A stretch of DNA of 64,000 bases from Sphingomonas sp. PP-CE-1G-424 (GCF_004341085.1 NZ_SLXW01000003.1:806001-870000); one strand, 5' to 3'; counted from the stretch's first letter, positions 15,574-24,995 are shown. Translations and numbers: made by a program. The notes: generated by a model not told the origin, from the letters alone.

Positions 15574-17595
15574 TCACGATCCGCGCCGCGCCGATTCCGG
15601 CAGGAGAAACTTGATGCGGCTCGTCGTGGCACCACAACCGAGGCCTCCGTCGGGCCGATAAGTCTTGGCATATTTCGCCATCGTGAAGAATTTGGTCCCC
15701 GCTTCGGAGAAGATGAACGGCGGATAGCTCAACAGCGCGCGCTGGTTGACGACGTTGCCATCCGCGCCGATGTCGTACTGAACCTGGGTCCAGCCTTCGA
15801 AACCCCATCGCTGGGCTTCCATCGGGAACGCTTCCGATCCGGGCTTGGATACCATCTTGGGTGGTGCATCCATGATCGCACACTGGTTCGCCGTCAGGCC
15901 ACTGGAGGCGAACGTCGCGCGCGCCGCGTCGATCTGACCGTTGCGTTCCTCGATCGACGCGATCCGGATCAGCGCACCGACGCGGAGCGGATCGTTCGGC
16001 CGCAACGCCTTGTCGTCCGCCACTTGCCGAAGCGTGACGACCGCCGTGTCGTTCTTCTCGGACTTTCGCGTCCGTGCGACGGCGCCATCGACCATGATCA
16101 GCCGGATCGCCGCTCGCGCCTGAGGATCGTTCGCATAGACGGGTTCCGATACCATCGGCGTCAGCGTGCGCTCAAAGACACCCGGCTTCCAGATATCGGT
16201 GACCGCATCGACGCGTCCTGGCAAATCGAAGGTTAGTCGCGCACTCGGGGGCGCATCATTGGCCTTCGCGATCGCCAGAGCGCGTGCGTACAGTGCAGCC
16301 CGCTCTTCGCGCGCGACGGTCGGATTGCTCGTCAGCCGGTAGATGGCGGCGAGCGTGCGCAAACCGTCAGGCGACTGGGCCGTCGCCGAAGCGAGTTCGG
16401 CCCGCTGCCCCGCGAGCGCTGCCGCCTGCGGCCCTACCGGTTCGGGCGCTACCGTGACGCCCTTGCTGGAGAGCCATTGCTCCAACACACCATCCAACCC
16501 GTCGCCGATCGACGGCCGCTGGAACGCGGTCGAACAGCGCATCTCGACCCGCACGTGATAGCGATAGAACGCCGGAATCGCCTGGACCTTTTCGGCAGGC
16601 CACGACCACCCCTTGACCGCACGCGCGAACTCCAGCGCGACTTGACCGCCACCGGCAGCGTAGATCGGCACCGCTTGGTCGATCGTGCCGTCGGATGCGA
16701 TGTTGAACTCGACCACCGCGACGTCCTGCGGCTTGAGACCGGCATCGCCGCCACAATCCGGCGAGCGCATCTCCGCGGCGGGATCGAACGAACCTTTCAC
16801 CATGCGTCCTGCACCGGTATAGGCCATGTACCGCCGTGCCTCTTCCGCATTGCCCCCCAGCAGGAACGCAATCGCGGCGTCGGACCGTGCCGAGGCGTCC
16901 ATGATATCGACCTTGTCCGTTTCGAGGCCGCCGAGAAGCCTGATCGCCTGCAACGCGCTCGCACGGGCGCCGGCGATATCGCCAGTATTGAGTTTCAGGA
17001 GGGTCCGCTCGCGCGCGAACCGCGCGGCTACGCTCTTCTCGAGCTTCGACTTGGCGATCAGCGTGTCGCTTCGTGCCAAAGTGGCGGCTGCTGCAGTGGG
17101 ATCTATGAAAATCTGCGCGGTCGCCAACGCCAGCATCGCGCCCAGCTTGTCCCCCGTGGTGATGGCACTCGCCTCTGCCTGCTGCAGCGCGGTCACGGCG
17201 CCCGCGTAATCGAGCGTGTCGGTCGCGACCTGGCCCAGGATCAGGAACGCGCGCGTCCGATCCTCCGCGAGACTGGCGTCGTCCGCCGGAAGCAAGGCGA
17301 GCCCTGCGCGTGCGGCTTTCACCGATTCGTCGGCGCGGTTCAGCGCGAACAGCGTCGGCGCCTTCCGGACCAGTACGATGCCGCGACTGCGCGACCCGGC
17401 CTTGGTCCGTGTTTCCAGCTTTTCCCAGGCCGCCAGTGACGCCTTGCGATCGGGCCTGGCATCCAGCGCGGTTGCTGCATCGAAGTCTTGCTGGACCGTC
17501 GTCGACGGCGGCGGCGTCTGCGCGCCTACAGGCACAAGCCCGCCTGACATCGTCAACACACCTGCACCCAACAGCGCGATCGTCTTGATCCGCAT
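15574..17595 (-). CDS. Secreted protein with two TonB-C-like domains
   Basis: 673 residues with a signal peptide (ending GLVPVGAQ). Residues about 40-270 form a helical, TPR-like region. Around residues 280-350 (QDVAVVEFNIASDGTI, then ARAVKGWSWPAE) and 585-668 (GWTQVQYDIGADGNV, then YPPFIFSEAG, then YRP) lie two segments resembling the TonB C-terminal fold, as seen in proteins annotated as energy-transducer-TonB. No membrane anchor or Pro-rich spacer is visible, so it is unlikely to be a real TonB; a periplasmic binding role is more plausible. The ATG at 17595 has GGGGGAAG upstream. No operon partner. Confidence 0.75.
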   Translation of the reverse strand: MRIKTIALLGAGVLTMSGGLVPVGAQTPPPSTTVQQDFDAATALDARPDRKASLAAWEKLETRTKAGSRSRGIVLVRKAPTLFALNRADESVKAARAGLALLPADDASLAEDRTRAFLILGQVATDTLDYAGAVTALQQAEASAITTGDKLGAMLALATAQIFIDPTAAAATLARSDTLIAKSKLEKSVAARFARERTLLKLNTGDIAGARASALQAIRLLGGLETDKVDIMDASARSDAAIAFLLGGNAEEARRYMAYTGAGRMVKGSFDPAAEMRSPDCGGDAGLKPQDVAVVEFNIASDGTIDQAVPIYAAGGGQVALEFARAVKGWSWPAEKVQAIPAFYRYHVRVEMRCSTAFQRPSIGDGLDGVLEQWLSSKGVTVAPEPVGPQAAALAGQRAELASATAQSPDGLRTLAAIYRLTSNPTVAREERAALYARALAIAKANDAPPSARLTFDLPGRVDAVTDIWKPGVFERTLTPMVSEPVYANDPQARAAIRLIMVDGAVARTRKSEKNDTAVVTLRQVADDKALRPNDPLRVGALIRIASIEERNGQIDAARATFASSGLTANQCAIMDAPPKMVSKPGSEAFPMEAQRWGFEGWTQVQYDIGADGNVVNQRALLSYPPFIFSEAGTKFFTMAKYAKTYRPDGGLGCGATTSRIKFLLPESARRGS

Positions 17596-17654
17596 CACTT
17601 CCCCCACGTCGCACCCCGCATCATTTGCGTGCAGTCTGCTACGGTTCGGGAAAG

Positions 17655-18042
17655 GATGCCAGAGGGTCTGTAAGCCGGGTTCTGTCCATTTCCGACCCTT
17701 CGGTCGAAAGTTAGGCGACCATTCCTCTAGGACGACGGTTGCCCGCCGCCTCAAGCAATCAACCCGGGTGACGAGCCGAAACGAAGCCCATGTGCCACCC
17801 CTATTCGATCTTGCTCCCGGTGGGGTTTGCCGTGCCGCCCCTGTTACCAGGCGCGCGGTGCGCTCTTACCGCACCCTTTCACTCTGACCGCCCCGACCGA
17901 AGCCGAGGGTTGGCCGTCTGCTCTCTGTGGCACTTTCCCTGAGGTCACCCTCGCCGGGCGTTACCCGGCACCGTTGTTTCGCGGAGCCCGGACTTTCCTC
18001 GCGTGTCCTGAGACACCCGCGGCCGCCCGACCCTCTGGCGAG
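17655..18042 (-). ncRNA. rnpB: RNase P RNA (M1, type A)
   Basis: The reverse strand contains the conserved RNase P core: GAGGAAAGTCCGGGCTCC near the 5' end, GGTAACGCCCGGCGAGGGTGA, GGGAAAGTGCCACAGAGA, and AACCCGGCTTACAGACCCTC near the 3' end. The P1 helix pairs GACCCTCTGG (18029-18038) with CCAGAGGGTC (17659-17668). Exact ends are estimated from P1. It matures tRNA 5' ends. It lies between the TonB-C-like gene and the amidase gene. Confidence 0.95.
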
Positions 18043-18147
18043 GCGAGCCCTAGCGCGGGTGCGGGCGATGCACCACCGTTTTCGTGGCCAACCGGTGATG
18101 CCTTCCCCAACGCTCTCCCCTCCCCGAAAAGGCAGGGGAGAAAGACG

Positions 18148-18837
18148 TCAGTCGTCGCCCATCGGTTTCGGCAGCAACAACGCCAGCAGGATGCACCGGC
18201 ATTCCGTATCGACCTCGCCATCGACCAGTTCGGGACGGAAGCGCCGCTGGAACGCCATCGTCGCGGCCATCCGGTTCTCGACGTCATAGCCGAAGCGTTC
18301 GAGTGCGAGGCAGAAGCCGCCCTCGGTCCAGCCGGGGTCCATCAGGTTCTTGGTCGGCCGTGGCAATGCCAGTCGCCGCCGTGCCAGTTCGTGCCACGGA
18401 AACAGCTCGCCCGGATCGCGTTTGCGCGTTGGCGCGATATCGGAGTGGCCGACGATGTTGCCCCGCGTGATCTCGTGGCGGTCCTTGATCTCGGCGACCA
18501 GTGCAACGACCGACGCGATCTGCTCGGGCGGGAACGGGCGATAGCCGAACTCGTGACCCGGATTGACGATCTCGATGCCGATGCTCGCGGAATTGACGTC
18601 CTCGATCCCGCGCCAGTGCGATTTGCCCGCATGCCATGCGCGCTGATCCTCGGCGACCATCCGCAGAACCGTGCCATCCTCTTCGACCAGGTAATGCGAC
18701 GACACCTTCGCCTCGGGATCGCGCAGCCGCGCGATCGCCGATGCGCCGTCCTTCATGCCGGTATAATGCAGCACGATCATCGTGATGGGCAGCGTGCGAT
18801 CGTCGAAATTGGGTGACGGCGTCTCGATGAACTTCAA
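18148..18837 (-). CDS. N-acetylmuramoyl-L-alanine amidase (AmpD family)
   Basis: 229 residues; a zinc amidase cleaving the lactyl-Ala bond of (anhydro)muropeptides. H24 (VLHYTG) and the GHSDIAPTRKRDPGELFPW segment give the zinc ligands and catalytic Asp region; SSHYLVEEDG and GIEIVNPGHE are typical of Amidase_2. The C terminus (FCLALERFGYDVE, then AFQRRFRP) is a peptidoglycan-binding-like domain. There is no signal peptide, so it is probably cytoplasmic recycling AmpD. The start is a TTG at 18837 preceded by AAGGGAAG; no ATG is available near the conserved N terminus. Small inverted repeats lie at its 3' end (18113-18140). Confidence 0.88.
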   Translation of the reverse strand: MKFIETPSPNFDDRTLPITMIVLHYTGMKDGASAIARLRDPEAKVSSHYLVEEDGTVLRMVAEDQRAWHAGKSHWRGIEDVNSASIGIEIVNPGHEFGYRPFPPEQIASVVALVAEIKDRHEITRGNIVGHSDIAPTRKRDPGELFPWHELARRRLALPRPTKNLMDPGWTEGGFCLALERFGYDVENRMAATMAFQRRFRPELVDGEVDTECRCILLALLLPKPMGDD

Positions 18838-18999
18838 GCCAGCTTCCCTTCGAGCCGTTCTGCACGCGTGGCACAGAGGGCGCCGCGACGCCGTGTACCA
18901 CCCGACCACTGCCCAACGAGATCAATAGCGTCAACGGGTTGCCGAAGTAATAGGCTGCGGCGGATACCGATCGGCGCCGCCAGCGCCCAGAAGATACCG

Positions 19000-19857
19000 T
19001 CAGCTTCGACCTGGGGGTCCTTGAGTCTCGTAGCATCCGCGAAAGCGCTTGCTGGGTTCGAACACGCGGGTCTGGCCTATCACGGTCTCGCCAGCACCCA
19101 TGACCAGAAGTCCGCCCGGCCGCATCGCCGCGGCGATCTTCGGAAAGACGTGAAGCTTGGTCTCGCTCGACAGGTACAGCAGGACATTGCGGCACAGGAC
19201 GATATCGAACCGACCCGGGGGCGGCTGATCCGACACCAGGTTCATCCGGCGAAACGCGATCGCCTTGGCCAGTTCCGGCTTGGCGACCCAATCGCTCCCG
19301 GTGGTATCGAACCAGCGGACCATCCGGCGAACCGGCAACCCGCGCTGGATTTCGAATTGCGAGAAACGCCCCGTCCGCGCCCGGACGATGGCCGCATCGG
19401 AGACGTCGGTGGCGATAATTTCCGGCATCGCGGCGCCGGTGGTTTCCTGCCGTTCCGCAAACAGCATTGCCAGCGACAGCGGTTCCTGACCGGTCGAACA
19501 GCCCGCACACCAGATCCGCGCCCGCTGACCCGTGCCTTCGGCAGCGGCGATCGCCTCGACGATCGTCTCGAAAATGTGCGCGTCGCGAAAGAACGAGGTT
19601 TCCTGATTGACCAGCGCATCGACGATCCGGTCGCCGATCAGCCGGTCGCTTCCCTTGAGCAACTGGGTCACCAACTGATCGAGCGTATCCAGCTTCTGGT
19701 CGCGCAAAAGCGGTTTCAACGCCGTATCGAGGCGCCATGATCGATAGGCGGCGATCTGCTGCCCGGTCCGCGCCTCCAGCAATGCGGTAAGAACGCTGAC
19801 CGCGGTCGGTGAGGCGACCGACGTGGGGAGCGACGCGGGGAGTGCCGCATGAGTCAT
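19000..19857 (-). CDS. cheR: Chemotaxis methyltransferase CheR
   Basis: 285 residues; transfers methyl from S-adenosylmethionine to receptor glutamates. Seen: the N-terminal helical domain (residues 15-85), NQETSFFRD, the SAM-binding IWCAGCSTGQEPLSLAML, IIATDVSDAAIVRAR and FDIVLCRNVLLYL. Full length. The ATG overlaps the cheB stop (ATGA). It is the last gene of the che unit; no receptor gene lies near. Confidence 0.95.
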   Translation of the reverse strand: MTHAALPASLPTSVASPTAVSVLTALLEARTGQQIAAYRSWRLDTALKPLLRDQKLDTLDQLVTQLLKGSDRLIGDRIVDALVNQETSFFRDAHIFETIVEAIAAAEGTGQRARIWCAGCSTGQEPLSLAMLFAERQETTGAAMPEIIATDVSDAAIVRARTGRFSQFEIQRGLPVRRMVRWFDTTGSDWVAKPELAKAIAFRRMNLVSDQPPPGRFDIVLCRNVLLYLSSETKLHVFPKIAAAMRPGGLLVMGAGETVIGQTRVFEPSKRFRGCYETQGPPGRS

Positions 19858-21014
19858 GCGCGCCGTCGCGATGCGACGAGGCGACCGATCGCGTCGGGCG
19901 CCAATACCGCGTCGGCAACGCCCGATCCCACCACGGCGCCGGGCATGCCCCACACCACCGACGTCTCCTGATCCTGCGCGACGACGCAGCCGCCAGCGTC
20001 GTGGACCCGGCGCGCGCCTTCGGCCCCGTCGCGGCCCATGCCGCTCAGCACGACCGCCATGACCCGGGCGCCATAGACATTGGCCAGCGAGGCCAGCATC
20101 GGGTCGACCGACGGCATGCACCCGCTTGCGACGGCCTCGTGCGTCAGGCGAAACGCCGCCCCGCCATCGCTGAGCCTGACGCATTTGAGATGCGCGTCGC
20201 CGGGCGCGACGACAATCCGGCCCGGGCGTATCCGCAACCGGTCGACCGCGACTTCGCAGACCCGCCCCGACAACAGTGCCATCTGCGCGGCGAAATACGG
20301 CATGAACGATGCCGGCAGGTGCTGGGTGATGACGATCGGCAGACGAAAGCCGTTCGGCAGTTCGCGAAACATCCGGCTCAAGGCGTGAATGCCGCCGGTC
20401 GACGCACCGATCGCGACGATGTCATAATCGTCGCCGGTCGCGCGGCAAGCCAATGGCGTCGTCGGCACGCCTATAGAGCGCGAGACAGGAGGCTGGGTGA
20501 TGGGGGAATACGATCCGGGAAGCAGCGATGGCGTCGATCGAACCACGAGCGCCGGCGGCAACTGTCCCGGATGCTCGCAAAGCTTTTCCAGCTTGGCGAC
20601 AAGCGCCGCGCCGAACCGCGCCGACAATTCGCTCGCGGTCGGTTTGATGAGCGTTTCCGCGGCCCCCATCGCGAGCGCCTGTACGGTCGCCGCGCCGCCA
20701 TCGTCCGCCGACGACGAAACGATGATGACCTTCGCGCCGTCCCCCGCCGCGATCAGATCGGGCAACGCCGTCAGCCCGTCGACGCCCGGCATCTCGATAT
20801 CTAGCAGGATGAAGTCGACCGTCGCCCGCGCGAGGAACTCCAGCGCGGCCCCGACATTGCCGACTGCGCCGACCACCGAAAACCGATCGCTCGCATCGAT
20901 CAGCCGCGCGATCACGGCGCGCGCGACGACCGAATCGTCGACGATCAACACGCGTGTCGTATCGGTAGAAACGTCCGCGATGCGCCGTGGAGAGGGATGA
21001 GGCCGGGCCGTCAT
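19854..21014 (-). CDS. cheB: Chemotaxis methylesterase CheB
   Basis: 386 residues; a receiver domain followed by a receptor methylesterase/deamidase. The receiver has acidic D26-D27 and the phospho-acceptor D72 (ILLDIEMPGVDG). The catalytic domain shows VAIGASTGGIHAL (active Ser), TQHLPASFMPYF (His) and GMGRDGAEG (Asp). The Ser/Pro-rich linker of about 60 residues is typical. The ATG at 21014 is 13 bases after the cheY stop. CheA would phosphorylate D72 to activate it. Confidence 0.95.
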   Translation of the reverse strand: MTARPHPSPRRIADVSTDTTRVLIVDDSVVARAVIARLIDASDRFSVVGAVGNVGAALEFLARATVDFILLDIEMPGVDGLTALPDLIAAGDGAKVIIVSSSADDGGAATVQALAMGAAETLIKPTASELSARFGAALVAKLEKLCEHPGQLPPALVVRSTPSLLPGSYSPITQPPVSRSIGVPTTPLACRATGDDYDIVAIGASTGGIHALSRMFRELPNGFRLPIVITQHLPASFMPYFAAQMALLSGRVCEVAVDRLRIRPGRIVVAPGDAHLKCVRLSDGGAAFRLTHEAVASGCMPSVDPMLASLANVYGARVMAVVLSGMGRDGAEGARRVHDAGGCVVAQDQETSVVWGMPGAVVGSGVADAVLAPDAIGRLVASRRRA

Positions 21015-21027
21015 CGAACCGCTCGGA

Positions 21028-21393
21028 TCAGGCCAAGCCGACGATCTGGAGCTTCGATTCGAGCGTGTCACGGTCGAACGGCTTCATGACGTACTCGTCC
21101 GCGCCGGCTTCGATCGCGGCGCGGATATAGGCCATGCCGTTTTCGGTGGTGCAGAACACGACCTTAGGACGACGCGGGACATCCGCTTCGCGCAATGCAC
21201 GCAGAAAATCCATGCCGTTCATCACCGGCATGTTCCAGTCGAGCAGGATAACGTCGGGCACCGACGCCATGCAGGCCTGCAGCGCCTCGCGTCCGTCGCA
21301 CGCTTCGGTGACGGTGAACTCGAGCGTCTCGAGGATATGACGGGCGACCTTTCGGATCACCTTCGAATCGTCGACGACAAGACAGGTCTTCAT
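21028..21393 (-). CDS. cheY: Single-domain response regulator CheY
   Basis: 121 residues. All receiver hallmarks are present: D8-D9, phospho-acceptor D52 (ILLDWNMPVMNG), T in VVFCTTEN and K104 (VMKPF). With no output domain it should bind the flagellar switch or act as a phosphate sink. The ATG at 21393 has GGAAGG at six-base spacing; an in-frame TTG directly before it is less likely. It sits between cheW and cheB. Confidence 0.92.
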   Translation of the reverse strand: MKTCLVVDDSKVIRKVARHILETLEFTVTEACDGREALQACMASVPDVILLDWNMPVMNGMDFLRALREADVPRRPKVVFCTTENGMAYIRAAIEAGADEYVMKPFDRDTLESKLQIVGLA

Positions 21394-21496
21394 CAAAAGC
21401 CTTCCGGGGAAATCGTTGGGATCGCGATAGCCTGCAAACCGTAAGCGACGGGTTAAGGGTAGCGGATCAACCGCTATTTCCCGTCACGCCGCCGGC

Positions 21497-21925
21497 TCAT
21501 ACCACGGGCGCGGATGCGGGGATGAGCGCGGCCAGATCGACGATCAGCAACGGTTCGCCATCGCGCTCGACGATCCCCGTCCCCGCCGTGGCCCAGCCGT
21601 GCTGCAATGCCAGACCCGGCGACAGAGCGAGTCGCTGGAACGGTGCAACGTCTTCGACCGAGTCGACCAGGATCGCGTAGTAATGGCCCTCGACCATAGT
21701 GATGACCGCGCGTCGTGCGGTGTCGGGCGTCGGCGCGAGCCCGAGCGCAGTGCCGGTGTCGATCACCGTGACAACCCGGCTACGCAACGCAGCCAGACCG
21801 CGGACGAATGTGCCAGCCCGCGGCACGGCGACGATATCGCCGATATCGACCACTGAATCGACCTGCGCCGCATCGATCGCGACGCCGCGCCCCGCGATAT
21901 GCGCGACCAGGAACAGATCGCTCAT
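21497..21925 (-). CDS. cheW: Chemotaxis coupling protein CheW
   Basis: 142 residues covering one CheW domain (LVAHIAGRGVAIDAAQVDSV, then LRSRVVTVIDTGTALGL, then VEGHYYAILVDSVEDV). It would bridge receptors and CheA. Translation is coupled to cheA by an ATGA overlap. About 100 bases separate it from cheY, the only sizeable gap within the cluster. Confidence 0.92.
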   Translation of the reverse strand: MSDLFLVAHIAGRGVAIDAAQVDSVVDIGDIVAVPRAGTFVRGLAALRSRVVTVIDTGTALGLAPTPDTARRAVITMVEGHYYAILVDSVEDVAPFQRLALSPGLALQHGWATAGTGIVERDGEPLLIVDLAALIPASAPVV

Positions 21926-24231
21926 GGCGCCCTCCGTGCCGCGATCGCCGCGATCAGCGCGGGCCGATCGTAGCGGTAGATGCTGCCATCATCGTCGCCT
22001 TCGGCGGTGCGGAAGCGCCGGAGCATGACCACCGGCGCGGCGGTCTCGCGGATCGGCGCGTCTTCCATCGCCAACGCGACCGCTGCGGTTTCTCCCGCTG
22101 CGAGTGCCGTGACGCAACGATAGCCGGACGCCTCCAGCGCGGGCTTGAGGAACGTCTCCATCCAGCCCGACCCGTCGACCTGCAGCAGGCAGACCGGCGG
22201 CGCCGCGGCCTTCATCGGCTCGCCGGCGAACAACGCATGCGGGTCGACCAGTTCGACCGGCTCGCCGTCGATCAGCACGACCCCCGCGATCGGTCCGCCA
22301 ATACCGGCAACCCCCTGGCGCGCCGGGGCGACTTCCGCCGGCAATTCGACGATCTCGATCGCGTCGGTGATCGCGTACGCCATTTCGCTTTCACCGTCGG
22401 TAAGCCGCAACACGGACACGTCGGCGCGGCCGCCGAACTCGCCGACCGCGTATAGCGGAACGAGGGCGCCGCCGACCGACAGCCGCATGGCGCCGCCGCT
22501 CCACCTGATCGCGTCGGTCGGGACGACTTCGACCCGGTCGATCACCGCAAGCGCGATCGCGCGCCGCTGACCGTCCAGATCGTCGAACAACAATGCGGGA
22601 ATGCCCGGTACGACCGTTTCTTCCGCCGCCGCATGGTTTGCCAGGGTCGGCGCGAACCGAAGCCCTGCGACTGCGGCAATGCCCGACGTGTCGAGCAGCA
22701 GCATCGGCAGACCGTTGTCGGGAAGCGTCTTGCCCGCATAGACGCCGGTCGCCATCACGGCGGGCGACGCCGGCTTCACCACCAGTTCTTCGGTATCGAC
22801 GACGCTGTCGACCCCGAGCGCATACTCCCCCTCACGGGTCGAAACGATGACCAGCGTCGGCGGTGGTCCCGCCCCCAATCCAAACAGCGATGCGAGCGCC
22901 ACCATCGGCATGCGACGTCCGCGCACGGTGACGGCCGCCGCGTCGCCGATCGTCTCGATCCGGACCTGATCCCCGCGCACCGTCACGATCTCCTCGATCG
23001 ACTGGCGCGGAATCGCGAACCGTTGCGCGCCGACGCCGATGACGATCGTCGACAGGATGGACAACGTCAGCGGCACGTGGACGACGATGCGCAGCCCGTG
23101 ACCGGGATCGTTGGTCAAGGCAATCCGGCCGCCGATCTGGTCGATGTTCGCGCGAACTACGTCCATGCCCACGCCGCGGCCCGAGATGGCGGTCACTTCG
23201 TCGCGGCTCGATAGCCCGGGCGCGAAGATGAGGTCGAGCTTGGCGGAATCGCTCATCGCTGCGAGTTCGGCCGCCGAATACAGCTTCTGCTGCTCCGCCT
23301 TCGCCACGATCCGCGCGACGTCGATGCCGCGTCCGTCGTCGGCGATCTCGATCAGGATCTGGTTGCCCGACTGACGTGCCGATACCACCAGGCAGCCGGT
23401 TTCCGGCTTGCCCGCGGCGCGGCGCATCGCCGGCACCTCGATGCCGTGGTCGATCGCGTTGCGGACGATGTGGACGAGCGGATCGCGCATCAATTCGATC
23501 ATCTCGCGGTCGAGCTCGACGTCGGCGCCTTCGATGACGAGATTGACCGCCTTGCCCAGTTCCGCGCTCGTATCGCGGACCATGCGCGGCAAGGCGGAGA
23601 ACAGCGCGTCGACCTTCTGCATGCGCGTCCGGGTGACCGTATCGCGCATGTCGGCCACCGTCAGCGACAGGCGTTCAAGCGCGGCCTCGACCTGCGGATC
23701 GACGCTGCTCTCGCTGTCGCGCAGCCGTCGAGCGAGTTCATTGCGCGCCAGCACCATCTCGGACATGCCGCTCATCATGTGATCGAGCAGATCGACATTC
23801 AGGCGGACGCTCCGGCTCGCGGCGCGGCTTTGCGGTGCGCTGGCCACGTGCACCAGCGGTTTGGCGTCCGGTGCGAGCGCGGCGATCAGCAGGCTTTCGC
23901 TGGTATCGTCGAGCGACGCGCCGGCATCGATCGCCTCGACCAGTTCGCCGATGCGGTCGACGATCGCCAGCACCGCGTTGACCATCGCCGTATCGGGAAC
24001 GCGCGACCCATCGCGCACTGCCGCCAAGACGTCCTCCGCCGCGTGGCTTAGGCGACCCAGCCGCGGCAGATCAAGGAACCCGCAGCTGCCCTTTACGGTG
24101 TGGACGAAGCGAAAGATCGAATCGAGCCGGGTACGATCGGTGGGGTCCGATTCCCACGCGACGATCTCGCCGGAGATCGCCTCCAGCGTTTCGCGCGTCT
24201 CGGCAATGAAGTCCTCTAGCAAATCGTCCAT
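21922..24231 (-). CDS. cheA: Chemotaxis histidine kinase CheA with extra C-terminal domains
   Basis: 769 residues. Order of domains: Hpt (1-105, phospho-His44 in FVHTVKGSCGF), a short linker with no recognisable P2 domain, dimerisation (about 145-205), HATPase (N box HIVRNAIDHGIE, G boxes DDGRGID and GRGVGMDVV), CheW domain (about 395-520), a second CheW-like segment (about 555-665), and a C-terminal segment (about 675-769) resembling a receiver (VCLLQVDGSGWMETFLKPAL) but lacking the acidic pocket and phospho-acceptor. The ATG at 24231 is preferred; a GTG 18 bases upstream is possible. It lies 119 bases from chpT. Confidence 0.93.
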   Translation of the reverse strand: MDDLLEDFIAETRETLEAISGEIVAWESDPTDRTRLDSIFRFVHTVKGSCGFLDLPRLGRLSHAAEDVLAAVRDGSRVPDTAMVNAVLAIVDRIGELVEAIDAGASLDDTSESLLIAALAPDAKPLVHVASAPQSRAASRSVRLNVDLLDHMMSGMSEMVLARNELARRLRDSESSVDPQVEAALERLSLTVADMRDTVTRTRMQKVDALFSALPRMVRDTSAELGKAVNLVIEGADVELDREMIELMRDPLVHIVRNAIDHGIEVPAMRRAAGKPETGCLVVSARQSGNQILIEIADDGRGIDVARIVAKAEQQKLYSAAELAAMSDSAKLDLIFAPGLSSRDEVTAISGRGVGMDVVRANIDQIGGRIALTNDPGHGLRIVVHVPLTLSILSTIVIGVGAQRFAIPRQSIEEIVTVRGDQVRIETIGDAAAVTVRGRRMPMVALASLFGLGAGPPPTLVIVSTREGEYALGVDSVVDTEELVVKPASPAVMATGVYAGKTLPDNGLPMLLLDTSGIAAVAGLRFAPTLANHAAAEETVVPGIPALLFDDLDGQRRAIALAVIDRVEVVPTDAIRWSGGAMRLSVGGALVPLYAVGEFGGRADVSVLRLTDGESEMAYAITDAIEIVELPAEVAPARQGVAGIGGPIAGVVLIDGEPVELVDPHALFAGEPMKAAAPPVCLLQVDGSGWMETFLKPALEASGYRCVTALAAGETAAVALAMEDAPIRETAAPVVMLRRFRTAEGDDDGSIYRYDRPALIAAIAARRAP

Positions 24232-24271
24232 GCGCGCCCCGCGTTTCACACACGGTCATGCCTAGCGGAGG

Positions 24272-24286
24272 TTAAGGGCGCGTTAG
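24272..24286 (-). promoter_or_regulatory. Candidate CtrA site upstream of cheA
   Basis: On the reverse strand the bases read CTAA-N7-TTAA, one mismatch from the alphaproteobacterial CtrA consensus TTAA-N7-TTAA. It lies 41-55 bases upstream of the cheA start, within the chpT-cheA gap. ChpT passes phosphate to CtrA, so CtrA control of this che operon would make sense. A single match is weak evidence. Confidence 0.4.
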
Positions 24287-24350
24287 TGTCGATGCCGGTC
24301 TTCGGCCGCGACCCCCACGGCGGTGGGGACCGGTTTCGTCGCGGAACGGG

Positions 24351-24995
24351 TCAGCGCGCGTCGAAGACGGCGCCGAAGATCATGATACCTTCAGCCGGTT
24401 CGGACACGATCACCGTGCCGCCGGCCTCCTGAACGAGCGTGTTGATCAGATAGGCCGCCGCCGCGCGCGGCGTGACGCTGTGCTGGCCTTCGCCTTCGAC
24501 CAGCGTCCGGCGGATCTCCGGGTCGAGCACGATCTTGGCGCCTTCGATCTTCACGACGATCTCGAGCTGGCCCTCGTTATCTTCACCGCCGACCTCCATC
24601 GTGCCGCCGCGCACCAGCGATTCGGTGGCGACCAGCACGAGGTTGAGCAGCACCTTCACCGCGGACTTGGGCATCGCCGACGTCTCGACCGCCCAGACGA
24701 AGGTGATCCGCTTGTTCTCGGCGACCAGGCCCTCGATCGCCGAACGCGCTTCGCGTGTGTCGACGGCCTCGCCGAACCCGCCGGCCGCGCCAAAGGCCAG
24801 GCGGAAGAATTTCAGCTTGCTGGCCGACACCCGCGCGCTGTCGTGGAGCAATTCCATGCACCGCTCGCGCATGGCGGGATCGGTTTCGTCGGCGAGCAGC
24901 TCGAGCCCGTTGTTGAGGGCGCCGACCGGCGACAGCAGATCGTGACACAGGCGCGAACAGAGCAGGCTCGCGAAATCGACCGGGCTGACCGTCAT
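24351..24995 (-). CDS. chpT: Histidine phosphotransferase ChpT
   Basis: 214 residues; the alphaproteobacterial relay protein between hybrid kinase CckA and the regulators CtrA and CpdR. H18 in SRLCHDLLSPVGALNNGLELL-like sequence is the phospho-site in a DHp-like dimer helix. The C-terminal half is a degenerate ATPase-like fold without ATP-binding boxes. Its presence supports an alphaproteobacterial host. It lies directly upstream of, and in the same direction as, the che genes. Confidence 0.9.
   Translation of the reverse strand: MTVSPVDFASLLCSRLCHDLLSPVGALNNGLELLADETDPAMRERCMELLHDSARVSASKLKFFRLAFGAAGGFGEAVDTREARSAIEGLVAENKRITFVWAVETSAMPKSAVKVLLNLVLVATESLVRGGTMEVGGEDNEGQLEIVVKIEGAKIVLDPEIRRTLVEGEGQHSVTPRAAAAYLINTLVQEAGGTVIVSEPAEGIMIFGAVFDAR

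Noticed and set aside
18838..18999. Possible gene remnant between the amidase and cheR
   Set aside because: A short frame has a protein-like stretch (YYFGNPLTLLISLGS) but no start, ribosome site or recognisable family, so it is not supported.
18284..19918. Long open frame across the amidase and cheR genes
   Set aside because: It is out of frame with two well-supported genes on the same strand and its composition is Arg/Ala-rich; no domain is visible.
21450..21480. CtrA-like TTAA sequence between cheW and cheY
   Set aside because: Only one TTAA half-site is present at the needed spacing.
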